Assembly (NCBI GenBank): GCA_038025085.1
Contig: CM076153.1
Coordinates: forward strand, 10,013,501-10,077,500
Reading direction: 5' to 3'
Origin: Tetragonia tetragonoides
Lineage: Eukaryota > Streptophyta > Magnoliopsida > Caryophyllales > Aizoaceae
Length of the DNA: 64,000 bases
The notes under the pieces are model-generated. The model saw only the letters and a program-made list of their open reading frames with translations. It was not told the DNA's origin and did not search any database. Position numbers and translations under genes: made by a program. Shown piece by piece: positions 33,316 through 45,553 of this stretch; position 1 is the stretch's first letter, and each line of letters starts with the position of its first letter.

Positions 33316-35187
33316 GAGGCTAATCCACGGTTTTTTTGTTACCGAGCATGGCTTCCCATCACCCCGTGCCACCAAACTTACCCCAAGCCCTCTCTACTAT
33401 CATGGTGAGCTCTCATAAATTTTCCTAATTTTTTTAAAGTGATTTCTAATTTTTTTTTGATATTTTTTCTGTTTTTTTCTTATTTTTCAACGTATTTTTT
33501 CAATTAAAAATTAAATTCAATAGCTACCTTGTGTGAAAAATTAAAATATATATTTTTCCGTAACTTAATAATATACTTGAAAAGTTTTAGGTGAAACTTT
33601 TGGAAAATAATTTTCCAAACTCTTAAAATTCCCAGTATGAAAGTTATGCATTGGGCATGTCTACTCATGTCAGAACCACTAAATCTTGTAAGACTCTTTA
33701 GGAGGTAGTTGTTTGAGAGAGTACTTGTGCGTGTGGGCGAAGAAAGGCAAGCGATGCGACATGAAGCGCCTATTAGGCGCCGAGTAGTGTCGAGTCGTGG
33801 GCCATCATTACCGGACACCCAGACAGTACAGTTCGACTCAAACACCGACCCTCTATGCCGGAGACGAACACAACGCAACGCGACATAAAGCGCATATATT
33901 CGATATTCTAAGTGGGAGACTAGGAGATGACTAAACCCTTTTAGGCTTGTATCAAGGCAAGGTGAGATGGAGAAGGAGCTTAGACTTTATCTTGTACTAA
34001 ATTATGAAATTCGGGATGTAGATCATATTTTTCTTATTCCTTTACGTTGTATTTGTTTTCCCTCAGTGATATTTGAATGAAGTAGTTGCTCTTGCTCACA
34101 TATAGTCACACAATGCTTTTGTGACAATTTGTGGTATAATACACTTTTAAGAGTGAAAAAAGAGGTGTCCTATTTAGGGGATAAGAATTGGATAAGCCGT
34201 AAAGTATTATTCAAATGATTTTGTATTGCGTTCCCGTAATTGATAAGACAATCGCATATTGTTATGATTCAATTGTCAAATGATCAATAATGTTTTGGAA
34301 TTATCTCCAATTAATTTTTGTAGGCATACACCGATGAGTTATGACTTATGAGTGAATTATCAGTTGATCACTTCAGGGTTAAGAGGAAGAAGGACGCTTT
34401 ATAGTGATGACTTAATTATGAGAGTATTTCTTTTGTTGTATTCATATAAAATTGGTAGGTTGTGCCTCAGAAAATGTTGTTTCAGTTTTATTATTTTGTA
34501 ATCATCTCTCTTATTCCCCAAATTCTATTGTGGACATTGTTAAAGTATAGACAAACTAACTAATATTTTACCAATATATTTTCACGAACTACATGCATTG
34601 CAAATTAGACTTTCAGAAATTATATACTAGCATCATAAAGTTTATAGTAAATCTTACCAAAAAAATGTTCAGATTTATAAGGGGATAGGAGATATAAGAA
34701 GTATTTTTGGTATAAGCACCACCACTATCATCTTATTTAACATTGTGTTAAAGCTATCAAAAAAAAAGTAATACTATATATATGGGTATAAAAAAAATTC
34801 ATAGGTCAAAATCTACACCACATTAGGTCAATGATTTAAGGTCCTAACATAAGAGCTGATCAAAGGAACTCATCAAATTGGTGTACTTGATGGTAGAAAA
34901 AGGCTGAGTATCACCAATCAAATTTCTAGTTGTATTGAGCTTATCCTAGCAAACAAAAAAATGCAGCAACATATATGCATCCAACCTAATGATCACATAT
35001 ATTTGTATGCAAATCCTCAATCTCTTAATTTTGTCGTTAATCGACGACAACTTTTAATACCTTTAAATTTTATAAGGAGGGGGTGGGTATCATTAAAGGA
35101 CATTCTTTGTTTTTCTGTACATACGTACGATTCGAGCCAAGCGAAACCAAGCCTGCGTTTTTTGTATGGATTTAGAGAGTAGAAAAC
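33316..35187. other. Intergenic, no gene seen
   Basis: A brief GC-richer patch (33700-33900) follows the array, then AT-rich sequence. I see no coding homology or recognisable transposon end. The right part should contain the 3' UTR and flank of the minus-strand receptor kinase. Confidence 0.5.
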
Positions 35188-38100
35188 TTAATTGATAATC
35201 ACAGTAAAGTCATCAGACATTCCTCTAGAGGAACGTATATCAGCTTCAGTACTCCCATAACTTGAGTAAAAATCATCATCATTATCTCTCTCTTTAACCT
35301 CCTCAATTCTCTCACAAGCCTCTTTGATATCCAACCTTTTATCAACATCACTTTCACAACATGCCATCCCGATGTTTAGTAGTTTTTGCATCTCACCATC
35401 ACTATTCCTTGCAGGTCCCATGTTCTTATCAAAACCACCATCAATTACAGATTGTACCCAACTACTCATATCAACTTCATTTCCTTGTTGTAAATAAGCT
35501 GCTGGGAATTTCCCTGTCATGGTTTCTATGATCAAGATTCCGAGAGCCCATACGTCGGTCTTCTTCGTTACGCGGCCATTGTTGAAGTACTCAGGTGACT
35601 TGTAGGCTACCATGAGTTCTTGAGCACTCTCTTGGTTTATAAGAGGAATTAGACCATAGTCACTTAGTACTGGCTCAAAGGATGAGTTTAGTAAGACATT
35701 TGATGACTTTAGGTGCCCATGAGGTGCAATTAGGCTAGGTAGCTCCTTGTATAGTTCTGATAGTCCCCTTGCTACTCCTTTAACCACCTTTAATCTTGTA
35801 GGCCAATCTAGGGTTTGTTTCCCTCTTGTCTGACCTGTATGTTAAACCATTCTTATTAGTTAGATTACAAAGGAAACATTAGTATAATGGACCTATGAAA
35901 TTAAACCAAAACATATCATTGAACCACGGTAATTATTTTTCCGTGTTGACTTGTAGATACTTTAAAGGATGGGACGATAATTGGTCAAAGGATTTAAAAC
36001 TACTCTATGCCTAGGGGTGCAAACGAGATGATACACTCGCGAGCAGGTCTTGAATATATTCGTTCAAAACTAGTTCGATAATAAACGAGTCGAGCACGAG
36101 CACCAATTCAATGCTCATTTTGTAGACAAGCCGATGAGCACTCCCCTCCCCTGCTCGGCTCATTTAGTATTTTCATGGGTTATATTCTCTTCAAAATTAG
36201 TGTGCTAGCGAGCAGCTCATGAACGACTTAGTCAAAACTCGCTTGATAAGAAATGAAACGAGTACGAGCACCAATATAATGCTCGTTATTTAATAAACGA
36301 GTCGAGAACAAACACAGAAATACATGGCTCGGTTCAGCTCGACTCGTTTGCACCACCATGCCCAAGGGGTGAAGACATAGACAAGTATACGCACTATAAA
36401 GGGAATACATTACAAAAACTTACCATGAAGGAGGACAGCTAAGCTACCCTTTTGAATAGGGTCAGTGATGAAGAGTTTCTCTTCCTTTCTATAATAGTAA
36501 GCCACAAGAGAAAGCAAATTAGTGTGTGATAATCTCCCTATTCTTCTCATATGCTCTTGAAACTCTTCTCTCCCCACATGATTCATTTGCTTAAACCTCT
36601 TTACAACCACAGCATTACCATTATTCAAAGTAGCCTTATAAGATGACCCAAAACAACCACTTCCCAATATCTCAGCAGCTGCCTTCAACAAATCTGGTAA
36701 ATCAAATCTCTCTCTATCATCCCTTACAAAGGTGAGTTTCCCATTCTCTCCCCTATTGTGTCGACTTCCCGTGCTCGTCGTGCTCCGATGAGAACCTTCA
36801 GGATCAGGGGAGGTGGAGTAGTCCTTGTTGTTGTTGTTGTTAAGCCTTGTTGCTGCTGATGATTTTCTTGGTTGGCTTGGTGGTAATGGCCTACCGTCTT
36901 GATCTCGCTTTTCGCAACGATTTCGAAGAACCATTAGGATGATTAGAATGGCTAACACCATCATAACAACTACTCCTGCTACTATGGCTATTATTGGTAT
37001 GGGTTTGTCTGATGTTGAAGATGGTGATGGTTGTGGTGCAGCTGAAGTTGCTGGTCCTGAGGGTGGTGTTGTTGTTGTTGAGCATGTGCTTAAAGGACCT
37101 CCACATAGTTTGTTGCCTATAATTCAAATAAAAGTATGACATTAGAATGAGATGTAATAATTGAATTTTTTGATCTAATCGTATTTCAATTACACAAAAA
37201 CTTGTATAAGATCGTCCGATGGTGAGATGGTGACTTTTGTAACAGATAGGGTGACTTGTGGACAAAAAGGCCCCCTTATTCAGTTATTCTTCCTAAAAGT
37301 CGCTCCGTCTTACCGTGAGACAGTCTTATGCATGACTTTCTCTTTAAATGAAGGATATAGTGGCAGACTTTAAGTTACCCCATCCAACAACATCGATTTT
37401 TAGGATGTAATCTCACTGGACACGGTGAATAATACTTACAAGCAAAAAAAAATTTACTCAATAATGAAGAATTCTAGCTACAAGCTTTAGAATTGTAACA
37501 TATATGTTGGTTATAATTGACCAATTAAACAAATTGAATTCTTCTACCTAAAATAACTGCTACACCCATGGAAATGATTATAGAATCAATCAAAATTCAA
37601 TTTCCTTGCACCTTATTATTGTCATATGCTTACGAAACCATGGAGTTTCTTTCACCAAATATAGAAACACATCTCAAGAAATTGAAGATAGAAGAAATAA
37701 TGCTAATTAAATGAAGAAATGAGTAACTAAAAGCTAAGAAAAATAAATATAACAAATAAAGAATTAAGGTTAAAACATACTTATGATAATATACCTGCAA
37801 AAGCACTAGAATCAAATTTTTCAATGCCAGCTGGGATAGGGCCTTGTAATTGGTTGTTGGAAACATTGAACGTTTGCAATGTACTTATTGGTAGATTTGG
37901 AATAGGCCCTTGAAACTGATTACCCTCAAGCCTTAACTCCACAAGCTTTTGCAATATGGTTAAAGAATTAGGAATTTCACCACTAAACTTGTTATGTGCC
38001 AAACTCACTTTCTTCAATCTTCTCAATCCCTCAAAGGCATTAGGAGCAATAGGCCCTTCAAAGTTGTTATATGAAAGAAATATTGATTTCAATGCTTTTA

Positions 38101-38491
38101 GGCTCCTAAAATCGGGTATGGATCCGCCAAAGGTATTGTTCATGAAACTGATAGATCTTAATCTTGGTAATCCTGCAAGAGAATCGACATTGATTGAACC
38201 CGAAAGTCCCATATTTTCTAGCCTTAATCCCCAAATGTTACCACCTCGCGAGCATATAATGCCAGCCCAATTATTCTTGTTCCCAAAGCAAGGAGATGTA
38301 GAGGGTGACCAACTAGATAACGCGTTAGAATCATCCTTTAAAGACTCCTTAAACTTTAAAAGGTTAGTTGAATCGGATGATAATGATGATGGCGCGCTAT
38401 TAGAGATGGGAATTATTGTATTGACAAAGACGACGAATAACAATTTGAAAACAAGATCACGACGACCTTTAGGTCGTCTAGTTGTGGCCAT
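35188..38491 (-). CDS. Pollen receptor-like kinase (LRR receptor, atypical kinase)
   Basis: Plasma-membrane LRR receptor of the PRK group; known members act in pollen tubes, sensing peptides and working with ROP-GEFs. Three exons: 38491-37795, 37116-36424, 35834-35188; 678 residues, typical for PRKs. I chose the ATG at 38491 rather than an upstream in-frame one because MATTRRPKGRRDLVFKLLFVVFVNTI makes a signal peptide. Then come an LRR N-terminal cap (ALSSWSPSTSPCFGNKNNWAGIIC), about five to six LRRs, a juxtamembrane linker, a membrane segment (IPIIAIVAGVVVMMVLAILIILMVL) and the kinase domain. The P-loop LGSGCFGSSYKA and lysine AVVVKRFK are present, but the catalytic loop is HGHLKSSN (no HRD aspartate) and DFG is replaced by SDYG. 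These are usual PRK features, implying weak or no catalysis. Introns contain two MITE-like insertions. Pollen expression is inferred from family only. Confidence 0.92.
36012..36358. mobile_element. MITE-like element in a PRK intron
   Basis: Ends ggggtgcaaacgag and ctcgtttgcaccacc are inverted repeats. Inside, cgagtcgagcacgagcacc and gctcgttatttaataaacga words recur. The GGGTGCAAACGAG terminus resembles hAT-type MITEs common in dicots. Target duplication unclear. Confidence 0.55.
37199..37338. mobile_element. MITE-like hairpin in a PRK intron
   Basis: acttgtataagatcgtccgatggtgag at the left is matched, inverted and with mismatches, by cttaccgtgagacagtcttatgcatgac at the right. It lies in the intron between the ectodomain and transmembrane exons of the receptor kinase. 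Confidence 0.45.
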
Positions 38492-39227
38492 GTTGAAAGG
38501 TGTAAAGGGCAGATATCCCCGCCCTTTACAGGGGTCACAATTGATGAAAGTGTATGCTCTTTGCACCAGAATTGGGTCAAAGGCAAATTGTACAATTGTG
38601 ATGGCATGTGCAAGAACAAAGAGGTGGATGGGGGAGAGAGAGCTATGGGGAGAGAGAAAAGAATGAGGCTAAGAATAGGAGAAATAGTATTGATGCTTTA
38701 ATTGAGGAACAAAATGGAAAGATGGTAATGGCAGAGAATGCTCTTTCTTAGTTTCTTTTTTTTCCATGAATTGTGTGTAGTTAGTGCAACATGAGATATA
38801 TCCGGCTAGCCTTTCAATTGGACAGGAATTTACAGTTATATATATTATGATTTTTGACTATTTATGAACAAAGTAACTTCCCCTTCTTTCTACTTTCACA
38901 ACTACTCCAAGTTTAAATCACATCAAAAAGAAAAATACAATTTTAAATCTAAATTTGTAATACAAAGTCCGAAACTCGACTAACTATATAGGATGTCTTT
39001 TATCAGGTAGAAAGGTTATTATCTCACGACGAGATTTTGCCGACTTACCGCTTATTATTGAAAACAAAGTAGAATATATTATATATTCTACGATTGTGGA
39101 CATATAGTATAGCCTGACTACCTGAGGCATTTTGGTAAATTAAAGAGAGAGGAAATCAGGCTCAAGCAATGTGGCATTATAATGATAATTGGAAGCATAT
39201 CAAATTTATGTTTTAAAGATATATAGG
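38492..39227. other. Upstream region of the receptor kinase
   Basis: Contains the presumed promoter and 5' leader of the minus-strand receptor kinase. A GA-rich tract (about 38630-38665) could be leader. No other gene is seen. Confidence 0.4.
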
Positions 39228-39310
39228 CTAACTCGATTGGTAGAATTATTTGGGGTTATAGCAAAGTGTTGTACAACACTTGTTTGAATCATTGTTTCTT
39301 CTGATGGAGT
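39228..39310 (+). mobile_element. Possible tRNA-derived SINE head
   Basis: ggctaactcgattggtagaat resembles box A and cacttgtttgaatcattg resembles box B at roughly tRNA spacing, with no tRNA fold and no A tail confirmed. Weak call. Confidence 0.3.
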
Positions 39311-39784
39311 TAAAAAGAAAAATCATTGTAACCCTTTGAGGTTTTGAGTATTTATAGGTGTGTTTAAACTTATTTAAGAAGATAAGCTCGAGATACTCCA
39401 AACCTCGCTCTAACACAAGATCAAACTGATAATCGACTACAATTTGGAATTAACACCATGTGTGAAATTAGTTCTAACAAAAAAGGGAGAAAACCCCAAA
39501 CCCTCAAGGTGGAGTTTTGGAAAATACCTACTCTGAACAAATTAAAATACAACACTTACTAACACCATATGTGAGATTATTTTCTAGCCAAAAAAAAGGG
39601 AGAAAACGCTAAAAATGACGACCCTCAAATTAAAGTTTTAATCTTATCAAAAAACCATAATTGAAAAAAAAAATATAAAAAAAATCAAGTAGACATTATA
39701 AATTAATACCTATTTCAAACAAAATAAAATAAATTTCTAACGTGTAAACACTTTAATTCTAACTTTTCGTTGATAGAGAAACAT

Positions 39785-39928
39785 CTGATATCAAAGCACT
39801 AGCGCAAGGTTGGTAGAAACTCCAAAGTCCAAAAACAACATTCAAAGGCTGCAAGTGCAGAATGCACAAGGTTATGGGCTACCTTATTCCCTTCTCTACA
39901 AACAAAAGACTTAGAAATGGACACAATT
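39785..39928 (-). mobile_element. LINE RNase H C-terminal fragment
   Basis: The reverse strand encodes SFVCREGNKVAHNLVHSALAAFECCFW, the REGN.VAH..A end of the RNase H-like domain (RVT_3) of plant non-LTR retrotransposons. The fragment ends where a second LINE tail begins at about 39929. Confidence 0.65.
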
Positions 39929-40400
39929 TTTTTTGGTGCAAACTGAAAATTTCATAAATTAAGTTACAAAATGAGAGTAGCGAGGGAAATAAGCTCCCCT
40001 AAGGTCTGCCTTAAAAGCTGTCATGGCAATATTACAAGGATAACCAAGTTCAATAAGATTTCTAGAAGCACTAGGATTCCTATTAATTAGCTTCATTTGC
40101 AAGTAGATCCGCGATTTGATTCCCCTCCCTCGAAGTGTGCTGGATTTGCACCTCCTCCATCTTTGCAGTCATGTCCCTGGCCTGCATTGAAAGTACAATA
40201 TTAGTCACATAACTCCTTTCAACAAGCTATTTTAAGAGCATGTGAAGTGTTGTTGCATAATCCATGTCAAGGATGATCTTTCTCGAGCTTGTATTCCATA
40301 GCAATTGGAAGTCCAGTCATGGCTCCCCACAGTTCAGCTTGAAGGGCATCCATTATCCATTTTTGAAAGCTTGAGTAAAACCAAAAGACACATTCCAAGG
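39929..40400 (-). mobile_element. LINE 3' end with decayed RNase H domain
   Basis: On the reverse strand MDALQAELWGAMTG, then after a frameshift IILDMDYATTLHML, then MEEVQIQHTSREGNQIADLLANEAN and a stop. These are the catalytic-region and C-terminal pieces of an RNase H-like domain from a plant L1 element. A T-run on the + strand at 39929 marks the A tail. It is truncated at its 5' side and broken by frameshifts. Confidence 0.75.
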
Positions 40401-41145
40401 CAGCCCCAAGGAGTGCTTAGCAATAGTAGTGATCAGAATCAAGTTTAACCAGATTACACGCTATGGGGACTCATTCATTCTTAACCAAGGTCGAGGGTTG
40501 AAATCTCTCATTGGGCATGAAGTAGACTTAAATTCCACGATCAGTAATCCCACCCTTTTAGGTGCCTACAAACCAGCGCGGGGACATAATCACTATGATC
40601 AACGGTAAATACCCTGACATGAACCAAAAAGAAAAACAAAAAAACAAAACTATAAGCTAATAATATGTAATTCAAAGGGAATCATAACTTGAAAAAAGCA
40701 GTTTTTTCAGTTTCATTTTGTAGGCTATGATTTCATTGATTAGTTACATAGTTTCATTGGATTTACATAACCGTAAGAACCCAAGGATATAGGTAATAAC
40801 TTGCGCAAAAGGAGAGAGTGGTAAAGAATTAAAAGTGTCGTTGACCGTGAATTATGGGAAGGGATTCATACTGATTTAACTACCCTTCTCAAATTAGACA
40901 AATGCAAGGTTGTACAAGAGGAAAGAGAGAAACGAGAAACATGGTTGGGTAAAACAACAGCTGTTGTTATACTTACTATATTTTGATAAACTTTGTTTAT
41001 CAACAACAAAAATTTCCCTCTTTTTTCTAGATCAAAAACTGATCTCCTCTACGTTTTCATTGGAATTGAATTTCGTGGAGGGGATTGGAGATTATATTAA
41101 CAAAATTAGTATTATTAACAATCAATCACATTTTAGAAAATAATA
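40401..41145. other. Intergenic and promoter of the USP-domain kinase
   Basis: AT-rich, with no gene recognised. The final ~250 bp presumably contain the promoter and leader of the + strand kinase. Confidence 0.4.
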
Positions 41146-42485
41146 ATGTGGAGCAATCGAGGCGAGGCAGATAAGAGAGAAGATGCAGTTGCTGTTGCAA
41201 TTGATAAAGATAAACCAAGCCAATATGCTCTTAAATGGACTGTTGATCATCTCCTTAGCCGTGGTCATAATATAACTTTGCTACATGTTAAGCTCAGGCA
41301 ATCTTCCGTTCCCACCCCGAGTAATTTCTCTCTCTCTCTCCCCCGTGCTTTCGTTTTGATTTTACCTGCATGATACTGCATGCAAGGAAATCGGGTTCTT
41401 AGACTCATTACATGGAAACAACATGGTTTTTGGTATTGCATGTTCATATTGCTTAACGTATGCATGTTTGATAATTTGTTTACAAAAACATTATTAGTCT
41501 ACCTTACATGATGGATGTATTCTCTTTGGTTTTTCCCTTTTCCTTGTTTTGGAGTAGTTTTTTCTTTTAAATTTGGGAAGGTGGTAAATAAATGGTGCAT
41601 AGAGGATAATTTATGTTCTTCTCTTCATTGAATTTGTTCATCACAATTTAAAGGGTTGTAAACAACATACTATGTAAGGAAAAATTAAAGAATACACATA
41701 TGTTTAATTTGGTGCATGGCTAAGGACTAACCGACTAAGGTTATGTACATCATATGGCCTAATATTCCACCGTGGTTAGGTATGTATATCTTACAATGGT
41801 GTGAGATGAGTCATTGACGGGTATAGAATCATTACCCTCAAAAAAGTAGTTTCGTTAAAATATCACAAAAAAATAGAAAATAATAAAAAAAAAAGGTTGG
41901 GTGTTGTAGAATAATGGATTGATAATTTGAATATTTCTATAATACTAACTTTTTTTTGGGATAGGATTCTATGATTTTTTATTTTTTTTTGAAAAGGCAA
42001 GAAAGTCAACCACGAATGGCCAAGAGTCATCCGACTCATTACAGAATACAGAACATAAACATAAAAGACACTACTAAATAAATAATAAAAAACAAAAAAA
42101 AATTAAAACGAATTAATTTGATACTAACTTGCTAATGTCGTTTGTGGTTTTTTTTTTTTTTTTTTTTTTGGTTGTCTGAGGCTAATACATGTGGCTAAAG
42201 TAATTGTTGTTGAACTTTCAAGACAACACTTGCATAGTGGTACAGTACTATTATACAGACTAGAGACTCCTCACAGTCACATCCCTCACACTTTGTTTAT
42301 GCCAATATAGATGGCACCTCAATTGCTATCCATGATGTGAGTGATGAGGTTATGAAAAACTCTCATAACCAGGTAGATATGCAAGCTCGGGAGATTTTCC
42401 TTCCTTTTCGCGTTTTCTGTACTCGAAAAGAGGTAAGTTTCAGTGTAAATAATCTGTCTTAGCTTAAATGTCCATAGCATTTCAG

Positions 42486-42568
<83 letters not shown>

Positions 42569-45553
42569 CAGATATGGAGCTCATAAACTTCTGCATCATT
42601 TTTTACCTGTTAAGATTAAATGTAAAGAGATCATTTTGGAAGATAACGACATAACAAGGGCTTTAATCGACTATGCTCACCTATGTGCTGTTGAGGTCAT
42701 GGTTGTAGGAGCTTCAACAAAGAATGGATTGGTCAGGTAACTCTATCCTGTACTGTAACTCTCTATATACACATGAATAGAGGTTTCAGATTTTATGACA
42801 CTCATCTGATGTGAGCTCTTGCAGCAGAAAGTTCAAGGGGCCGGATGTGGCAACGAATGTCACCAAATCCGCGCCTGAATTCAGCACTGTATACGTGATT
42901 TCGAAGGGCAAGATGTTGTCTGTTCGAACTGCTACACGTCCTGTCCCGAGACTCAACAACCCTTCCCAGAGCCAACACTCTTCTACTGTTGCCATTATTC
43001 CCCAACAACCTGCGTCTCCAGCTGGTTCTCGTGGTAAGGCCTCCAGAGGTATAGACTCTTTTTTACCTTCACATTTCTTGTCAATCACCATTTTTTTTTT
43101 TACATGTGATAAGAATGTAAAGAATGATATGTAGCACTTTCAGCTGGAGAAAGATCTTCATCATCTCTAGGCAACAGGTTCGACGAGGAATCAGATTCAA
43201 TCAGGCAAGTGCACAAATTGGCTCCGGTAATGAACTTTTTTTTTTGAGTATTTCAAGTAGTCACTATATAACTATTGAATTTTGCACCAGGTCACCATTT
43301 ACCAGACGGAGAGCAGCAAATGGAATGTCATATGGGGAGTTATCCCTACTCGAAAGTGATATATCATTTGTCAGCTCTGGCAGGCCAAGCACTGAGCGAA
43401 TGAGCCTTGATCGAGCTCCATATGATCGTGGTTCATTTGATGTGATGATGTTTGCACAAGGACCTCGGCTTTCAAATGCATCTGACTTTGAGGGCATGAG
43501 TTTCGGGTCAGGGACATCTTCCTCAGATAGAAGGTCTGATCATTCTACGACCGATTATTCCTCCTCAAACTGCAGTGGGTTCTCAGCATTATCTAATTCG
43601 AACATGGTATGGGAAGTAACAGTAACTCCTTGGCTTTTCATTTTGATATGTCAAGCTTAACAATTGAGGACAATGTTCATCAATGTAACAAAATATTCTA
43701 ATTCTGGAATAGCAAGAGGACATGGAATCCGAAATGAGAAGGTTGAGGCTGGAGCTCAAGCAAACAATGGATATGTACAATACAGCCTGCAAGGAAGCAT
43801 TAACTGCCAAACACAAGGTGATTGACATAGTCTTGTAGTCTTTACCTTTCATAATTGCTATATGACTTCTAATTGAATTTAAAAGCCTCCATTTCCATAA
43901 TTACGCTGGAGAAATTATGCGCACTTAAAAAGTTGTTTGTTTGCCTTTTGATATCAGGCACTTGACATTCAGAAATCAAAGATGGAGGAGGATCAAAAGA
44001 TAGAAAACGCGCGTTTATCTGAGGAAGCTGCATTGGCAATGGCAGAGAAGGAGAAAGCAAAGTGCAGAGCTGCCCTTGAAGCCGCTGAAGCAGCTGAAAA
44101 GCTTGCTGATCTAGAAGCACGAAAGAGAGAAAACATTGAAACAAGAGCTGCCAGACATAGCGAGGAGAAGACAAAGGCAATCGATGGTTGGACTCCAAAG
44201 GACGTTAGGTACAGGAAATACAGCATTGAGGAAATTGAAATTGCTACTGAGTACTTCTCTGCTTCACGCAAGATTGGGGAGGGAGGGTATGGTCCGGTCT
44301 ACAGGTGCACCTTGGATCATACACCTGTTGCTATTAAGGTTCTTCGGCCAGATGCAGCTCAAGGACAGTCCCAGTTTCAACAAGAGGTATGATTCTTATC
44401 ATCAATATTGTCACAAATGCCTGACACTAGGACACAAAGATTTCAATCCAAAAGCAAGTAGATTGTAGTTTGTTGTGAAAAGTATGCAATTAGCTCAAAA
44501 CCATGCATTATAATGATTTTTGATTGTTGTAAACTTCAATATTGTGCAGGTCGAAATCCTAAGTTGCATAAGGCATCCTAATATGGTTCTTCTCCTAGGT
44601 GCTTGCCCTGAATATGGTTGCCTAGTCTACGAGTACATGTCTAATGGGAGCTTAGATGATTGTCTCTTCAGTAAAAACAGTCCACCTCTTCCTTGGCAGC
44701 TTAGATTCCGAATTGCTGCAGAGATAGCAACAGGATTATCTTTCCTTCACCAGACGAAGCCAGAACCACTAGTGCACCGTGACCTTAAACCTGGCAACAT
44801 TTTGCTTGACCGGAATTATGTAAGCAAAATCAGTGATGTTGGGCTAGCAAGGTTGGTCCCACCAACCGTAGCTGATAACGTGACCCAATATCGGATGACC
44901 CAAACAGCTGGAACATTTTGTTACATTGATCCAGAGTACCAGCAATCTGGGATGCTTGGGACCAAATCTGATATTTACTCACTTGGAATCTTATTCTTAC
45001 AACTAGTTACCGCTAAGTCGGCAATGGGTTTGACCCATCATGTGCAAAGGGCTATTGAAAAGGGCACTTTTGGCGAAATGCTAGATCCTGCTATTGAAGA
45101 TTGGCCATTGGAAGAGGCCTTACACTTTGCTAAGCTCTCTCTTCAGTGCGCAGAGCTAAGAAGGAAAGACAGACCTGATCTTTCAACGGTTGTGTTACCA
45201 GAGCTCAACAAATTGAGGGAATTTGCTGAAGATAACATACAGCCCTTCATGTTCAGTCTCATGCCTTCAAGGAATCCAAGAACCCCAAGGAGAAGCCAAC
45301 TTTCAACATTTCATGTGAGTATACACAGGCAATAAACACGATTTTGTTCTGTGAATGACAAATATAGTATCAATTTACGTACATAAACTGACAATATTTC
45401 ACTGTCCTAACTAGGGGAATTCATAGAGACAACTTAGTTCAACTGATTCTGCTTTGTGAAATGTTTTTGCAGGAAGAGATAAGTGCAAACCAGTCAGGGA
45501 GTTCAGTGGGCAGTAGTGCAACAAGTGCATCAAGCTTGTCAACAGGAACGTGA
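41146..45553 (+). CDS. USP-domain receptor-like cytoplasmic kinase (no U-box)
   Basis: Exons: 41146-41320, 42311-42432, 42615-42736, 42825-43048, 43135-43204, 43291-43606, 43713-43817, 43958-44386, 44550-45314, 45473-45553; 802 residues. N-terminal universal stress protein fold (DAVAVAIDKDKPSQYALKWTVDHLL...ITLLHVK, then VEVMVVGAS), a Ser-rich linker, a coiled coil (MEEDQKIENARLSEEAALAMAEKEKAKCRAALEAAEAAEKLADLE) and a protein kinase domain. The kinase has P-loop IGEGGYGPVYR, VAIKVL lysine, HRDLKPGN and SDVG in place of DFG. This is the order of plant PUB34/35/51/52-type proteins, but the chain ends SSATSASSLSTGT without the C-terminal U-box, as in the U-box-less members of that group. It is predicted to be a soluble Ser/Thr kinase. 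The intron at 43205 has a GC donor, and an earlier intron holds a 78-bp (AT)n tract. Confidence 0.92.
42489..42566. repeat. (AT)39 microsatellite
   Basis: A pure AT dinucleotide tract of 78 bp in an intron of the USP-domain kinase. Likely polymorphic. Confidence 0.98.
43205..43290 (+). other. GC-AG intron of the USP-domain kinase
   Basis: The exon must end in phase 2 at 43204 (...GAT TCA ATC AG) to join G TCA CCA TTT ACC AGA CGG. The bases that follow are GCAAGT. The nearby GT alternatives (GTGCAC, GTAATG) are out of phase and lead to a stop within about 25 codons. Confidence 0.85.

Noticed and set aside
28701..33375. Many minus-strand open frames of 60-100 codons with similar translations, looking like a tandem gene family
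   Set aside because: They repeat with the ~313-bp satellite monomer, follow its GC-rich composition, start at arbitrary ATGs and match no protein family I recognise.
37956..38666. A 236-codon + strand open frame
   Set aside because: It is the antisense shadow of the first exon of the receptor kinase, whose LRR protein is clearly on the minus strand.
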